From: Craspedostauros australis | Lineage: Eukaryota; Bacillariophyta; Bacillariophyceae; Mastogloiales; Achnanthaceae | DNA length: 64,000 nucleotides | Direction of reading: 5' to 3' | Assembly (NCBI GenBank): GCA_026770025.1 | Contig: JAMXDE010000034.1 | Coordinates: forward strand, 1-64,000 | In this document: positions 61,091 through 64,000 of the stretch, piece after piece | Numbering within the stretch: the first letter of the stretch is position 1 | Layout: each line of letters starts with the position of its first letter | Notes under the pieces: model-generated | What the model saw: the letters and a program-made list of their open reading frames with translations, nothing else | Databases searched by the model: none | Told to the model about the DNA's origin: nothing | Made by a program: the position numbers and the translations under genes

Positions 61091-61529
61091 CACCCATTCA
61101 GTGCACTCTTCCATGTTGTTCACTCACTTTTCTCACATGTTCACTGATGATCACACTTGGTTCAGAACATGGAGTTCTGGCACAATTGGCCCAGTCCTTC
61201 GATGATGTTCCAGTCCACGCTTTGTTCTCCTTTGGTGGTTCTCTGTCAGACACGTAATCATGTTCTGGGTTCTGAATGACACAACTGTGATAGTGTATTC
61301 GCATAGATGTTTCAGGTCGACTGGTCAACCCTCATGCTTGGAACACTTCGGTGTTCCAGTCTCCCTTTTGCATCCACTGTTCGCCATGTTAGTTCGCCAA
61401 TCATCTCAAAACATGTCACATCATTAGTCTGTCTGTCGTCCGTCATACTCTTGACACATAGAGGAGGATGGCTCACAATTGACTTGGGAGTGTGTACGAC
61501 TTTGGTAGATTAGCAAGTCTATTTTTGGT
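61091..61529. other. Host spacer right of the decayed copia element
   Basis: Unique-looking sequence. I see no gene, RNA or repeat in it. Confidence 0.5.
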
Positions 61530-61589
61530 ATTATGGGAGGTGCGGCAATCTAGGATAGTACGACATAGTCGCACCCTCGATTCCTGACA
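61530..61589 (-). mobile_element. Inverted LTR fragment
   Basis: Read on the minus strand, TGTCAGGAATCGAGGGTGCG starts the piece and GATTGCCGCACCTCCCA ends it, as in the first 60 bp of the 706 bp LTR family. It is a short relic only. Confidence 0.65.
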
Positions 61590-63136
61590 TCTCTCCAGAA
61601 CAGCGTGTGCGTCTGCAACGACTGTGTTGTTGAGGACACCAGAAAACGAATGGCGAAGCGTGCACCATGCCACGTTGCGGAGTACTCATTGCGGTCCCCA
61701 CAATACTCTACTGCTCCTGCTCCGTATTTTTCTTTCGAATGGTATCTATCCATGAGATCCTTACCTATGGATACTTATGCAGCACAACTCAAGGATTGCT
61801 TCCATCCGCACAAGGAATCCAGACTCATCTTGCAGCTACCAATGAGCTTCCTTTCGCAATCCCTGAGAGAGTCTGACAAGTCGAAAATGGGTGAAACAGA
61901 AGACCGGCTCAATGCAGGATCAATGGGGCTTGTCACCCTCCCGAATCCACAGTCGGCAATGATTCCGGAACGCGAGGATGAGATGAACGAGACTGCGGAT
62001 TGGTGACGTAAAGAGGGTTTTCCGAGAGGACAAAAATGGTCAACGTTCTGCAACCGCCGTGCATAGTCAACGAAGCGATGCAACTGCTCTGCATCTAGAT
62101 CATGTTGGGTGGGCAGAGATTGATAGACACAGAAGCACTGTCGGTTGCGGTCCCATCTGCATTCGTGGTGCTGTCTACCCAGCCTGTGAGCTGCGCCATC
62201 GCTACACCCGTGGCTGTTCAGAAAGAGGCAACAATATTGAGACGTACACAGTTCGCCAAGTCGATAGGTACACACCCCAGAGATTCAGCCATCAAGCACA
62301 CAGTCAGCCCGCACATCAATACAACGAGCGAACGCCGTAGCCCAACACGAGTACTCTTCAAAGACTGAGTTTCCACTATCCAGCATTCAGCATCCAGCAT
62401 TCAGCATCCAACAAGCCGATGATTCAAATCACGGTGCTGAAAGTGGCAGCTAGATCCGCGACTCCATCCATGGCTGCCGGCGCCCCCACTGTGGTGGAGA
62501 CAAGACACACTCTCGAATTGCACACGTTCTCCACCATCGCCGGCGAAATCCTCCCCGCCACGACGACAGCGAATACGGGCCCCATGCCAGGATCGAGCGT
62601 TTCGACTCTACCTCTGCTTTCCTCGCAGCGACTGTCACCCGCCTCCAAATTCATCTGTTTGGTGCCTGTCGCACCATGACTGGCCTCACCTTCCCATTTG
62701 TGTCAACTTCAACAGCTCAAAGCCAACAGCAACGATGGCAGTCAGGGCAGTCTGCAGCTGACTTTTTGGAAATGCTTCGCCTATGCACGAATAAAAAGCA
62801 TCGAGATAGCTAGAGGGCGTGACAAAGGCAAGCACAATCTTGCGGTGGACTTGTACATACAAGCATGCGGAGTGGAGCAATAGATCGTGAGGCGAGAAAC
62901 AAAGCAGGGGAGTCCGTTTTGTGGTGTGTACAATAGAGCAGAATATCACAGCGAAGAAGTGCAATTAGAACAATAAGCACATAGAGAGTAGAGCAGAGCC
63001 CGAGTTTGCGTTGGAACAAGTAGTCGTATGCACAAGTGCGGTATCATGATGAGATCAGACTGGTGCGCATAGAATGACGAGCGAGAGGGGAAGGCGCCCT
63101 TTGGGTGCTTGCGTGCATTTCTGGAGCAAAAAGAAA
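61590..63136. other. Host spacer with weak open frames, no gene supported
   Basis: Frames of 60-166 codons overlap on both strands. The longest are 133 codons on plus at 61,605-62,006 and 166 codons on minus at 61,775-62,275. A minus frame near 62,218-62,400 contains a hydrophobic run that could be a signal peptide. None has a recognisable domain. Short direct repeats of CAGCATTCAGCATC lie near 62,380-62,410. Confidence 0.35.
63126..63136 (-). terminator. Pol III T-tract after the permuted tRNA
   Basis: TTTCTTTTTGC follows the 5' half. Its TTTGC can pair with GCAAA in the leader (63,225-63,221), which could hold the two precursor ends together. Confidence 0.6.
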
Positions 63137-63214
63137 CTGCAATCGAACGCTCTACCACTGAGCTATATTGACTTGGGCAGTCAACAACGTGAGTCGAACA
63201 CGTGACCATTCGAA
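63137..63214 (-). tRNA. tRNA-Cys(GCA): Circularly permuted tRNA-Cys (GCA) gene
   Basis: On the minus strand the 3' half (63,214-63,179) comes first, then six bases GCCCAA, then the 5' half (63,172-63,137). Joined as a circle-derived tRNA, every stem pairs: acceptor GTCAATA/TGTTGAC (one G-U), D stem GCTC/GAGC, anticodon stem TTCGA/TCGAA and T stem ACGTG/CACGT. Conserved features are present: T8, A14, GG in the D loop, T33, a 5-base variable loop ending in C48, and a TTCGACT T loop. The anticodon is GCA and base 73 is T, the usual discriminator of tRNA-Cys. TTTCTTTTT directly after the 5' half fits a Pol III terminator. In known permuted genes the precursor is cut and ligated at the anticodon-loop ends and then opened by RNase P and RNase Z. 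Here the split falls near positions 37/38. Confidence 0.92.
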
Positions 63215-63823
63215 TGGTGCTTTGCGTGTGATACTACGGATAAAATTGACGTTTAAATACTCTCAACTCAACGGAAGAACGCACAAATTGTTTCGAATCA
63301 TCCCAGACCTTCATCCATCGGAAATACAGACTCTGTGGAACACGGTTAGATCAAACAGACTTGACCAGAGAATAGTAGGAATCCATAATATTCTATGATT
63401 TCACATTGTTCTCTGTAGAGAGCATGTGGCTGCTTAATTTTCTCGACTGCTTCCTCACCACGTATGGTATTATCGTCAAGTTCCAATGGCGTGGTCCGTG
63501 CCGGAGACATCTCTGCACGAGGATAGCCGGCACCCTGCAATGCTTCCGAAAGTTGCTTTGCAGACGCCGGCGCACGCCAAGCAAAGGCATCAAACAAACA
63601 ACCCCCCAGAAACTTGAGAGGAAGGTCCATCAATGGAGTGCAACCTTCTGTGGAGGCGAGGTGGTTGCGGATGTGAGACTAACCAGGGGGCGCACGATAC
63701 GCGTTTTGGTAACACTCACGAGAACAGCCAGTTCTGCGTGGCACAGAAGCAACGAGAAAGGCCTCGAGAGAAAACAAGGAAAAATAAATTATGAACTTAA
63801 GTTCTGATAATTCCGCAACAACA
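63215..63823. other. Spacer between the two tRNA genes
   Basis: A 95-codon minus frame at 63,346-63,633 has plausible composition but no recognised domain. Nothing else is seen. The AAAAATAAATTATG just before the tRNA-Lys could act as a TATA-like element. Confidence 0.4.
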
Positions 63824-63896
63824 GCCTAATTAGCTCAGTCGGCAGAGCGCACGACTCTTAATCGTGTGGTCGAGGGTTCGATCCCCTCATTGGGTG
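63824..63896 (+). tRNA. tRNA-Lys(CUU): tRNA-Lys (CTT anticodon)
   Basis: The 73 nt gene folds as a normal cloverleaf: acceptor GCCTAAT/ATTGGGT, D stem GCTC/GAGC, anticodon stem CACGA/TCGTG with loop CTCTTAA, and T stem GAGGG/CCCTC with loop TTCGATC. The discriminator is G and there is no intron. The internal A box (TAGCTCAGTCGG) and B box (GGTTCGATCCC) are both present in the usual order. TTTT at 63,905-63,908 can terminate Pol III. It decodes AAG. Confidence 0.97.
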
Positions 63897-63904
63897 CGTT
63901 GACG

Positions 63905-63908
63905 TTTT
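63905..63908 (+). terminator. Pol III terminator of tRNA-Lys
   Basis: A TTTT run nine bases after the discriminator base. Confidence 0.7.
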
Positions 63909-64000
63909 GCCTCTGGCGACCATCGGCGCTGCACCAGCCTCGCCAGTCCTCATTTGATTTTGCCATCGTGCCTCTTTGAATGCTGTCTTCTGTGCTGCTC

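Noticed and set aside
61775-62275. 166-codon minus-strand frame
   Set aside because: The composition is not convincing and no family is recognised.
62424-62654. Possible ice-binding-like fragment on the minus strand
   Set aside because: The resemblance was only to small-residue-rich composition, without a convincing motif.

Overview
The window is the left end of a eukaryotic nuclear chromosome, most likely from a diatom. It opens with about 330 bp of (CCCTAA)n, the C-strand of a TTAGGG telomere. The only convincing host protein gene encodes a secreted protein with long Pro-Ser and Pro-Thr linkers of a type very common in diatoms. The retroelements are Ty1/copia, the dominant class in diatom genomes, and one reverse-transcriptase relic resembles a family I associate with Thalassiosira-type genomes. 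The species cannot be fixed from the sequence alone.

Layout. 1-344: telomere. 345-31,750: subtelomere with no intact host gene. Its core is a segment of about 10.1 kb present twice, at 389-10,524 and 17,083-27,092. The copies are nearly identical and lie in the same orientation. Each holds telomere-associated repeats, a CACACACT array, a decayed reverse-transcriptase/recombinase-like element, an LTR relic, satellite units of about 200 bp and a hexamer array of telomere-like variants. Between the copies lie a short block of a second repeat family, a broken copia element (about 10,911-15,745) and an extra array of telomere-associated repeats. From 27,093 to 31,750 the second repeat family and a composite G-rich satellite dominate. 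Short CCCTAA tracts, sometimes next to a small hairpin, mark several block borders.

32,288-61,090: a transposon-rich transition zone with three LTR-bounded copia elements of different ages. The first, on +, spans 32,448-40,305 with about 3% LTR divergence. The second, on -, spans 41,023-46,887, has LTRs alike except for one dinucleotide step, and carries one 1,634-codon gag-pol frame. The third, on +, spans 53,848-61,090; its LTRs are nearly identical but its interior is badly decayed. Between the second and third sits the 1,000-residue secreted protein gene (49,227-52,229). From 61,091 onward the sequence looks like ordinary host DNA.

RNA genes at the right edge. A conventional tRNA-Lys(CUU) lies at 63,824-63,896. 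About 600 bp to its left, on the minus strand, is a gene whose 3' tRNA half comes before its 5' half. All four cloverleaf stems pair, the anticodon is GCA and the discriminator is U, so it reads as a circularly permuted tRNA-Cys gene. This is the most remarkable item in the window.
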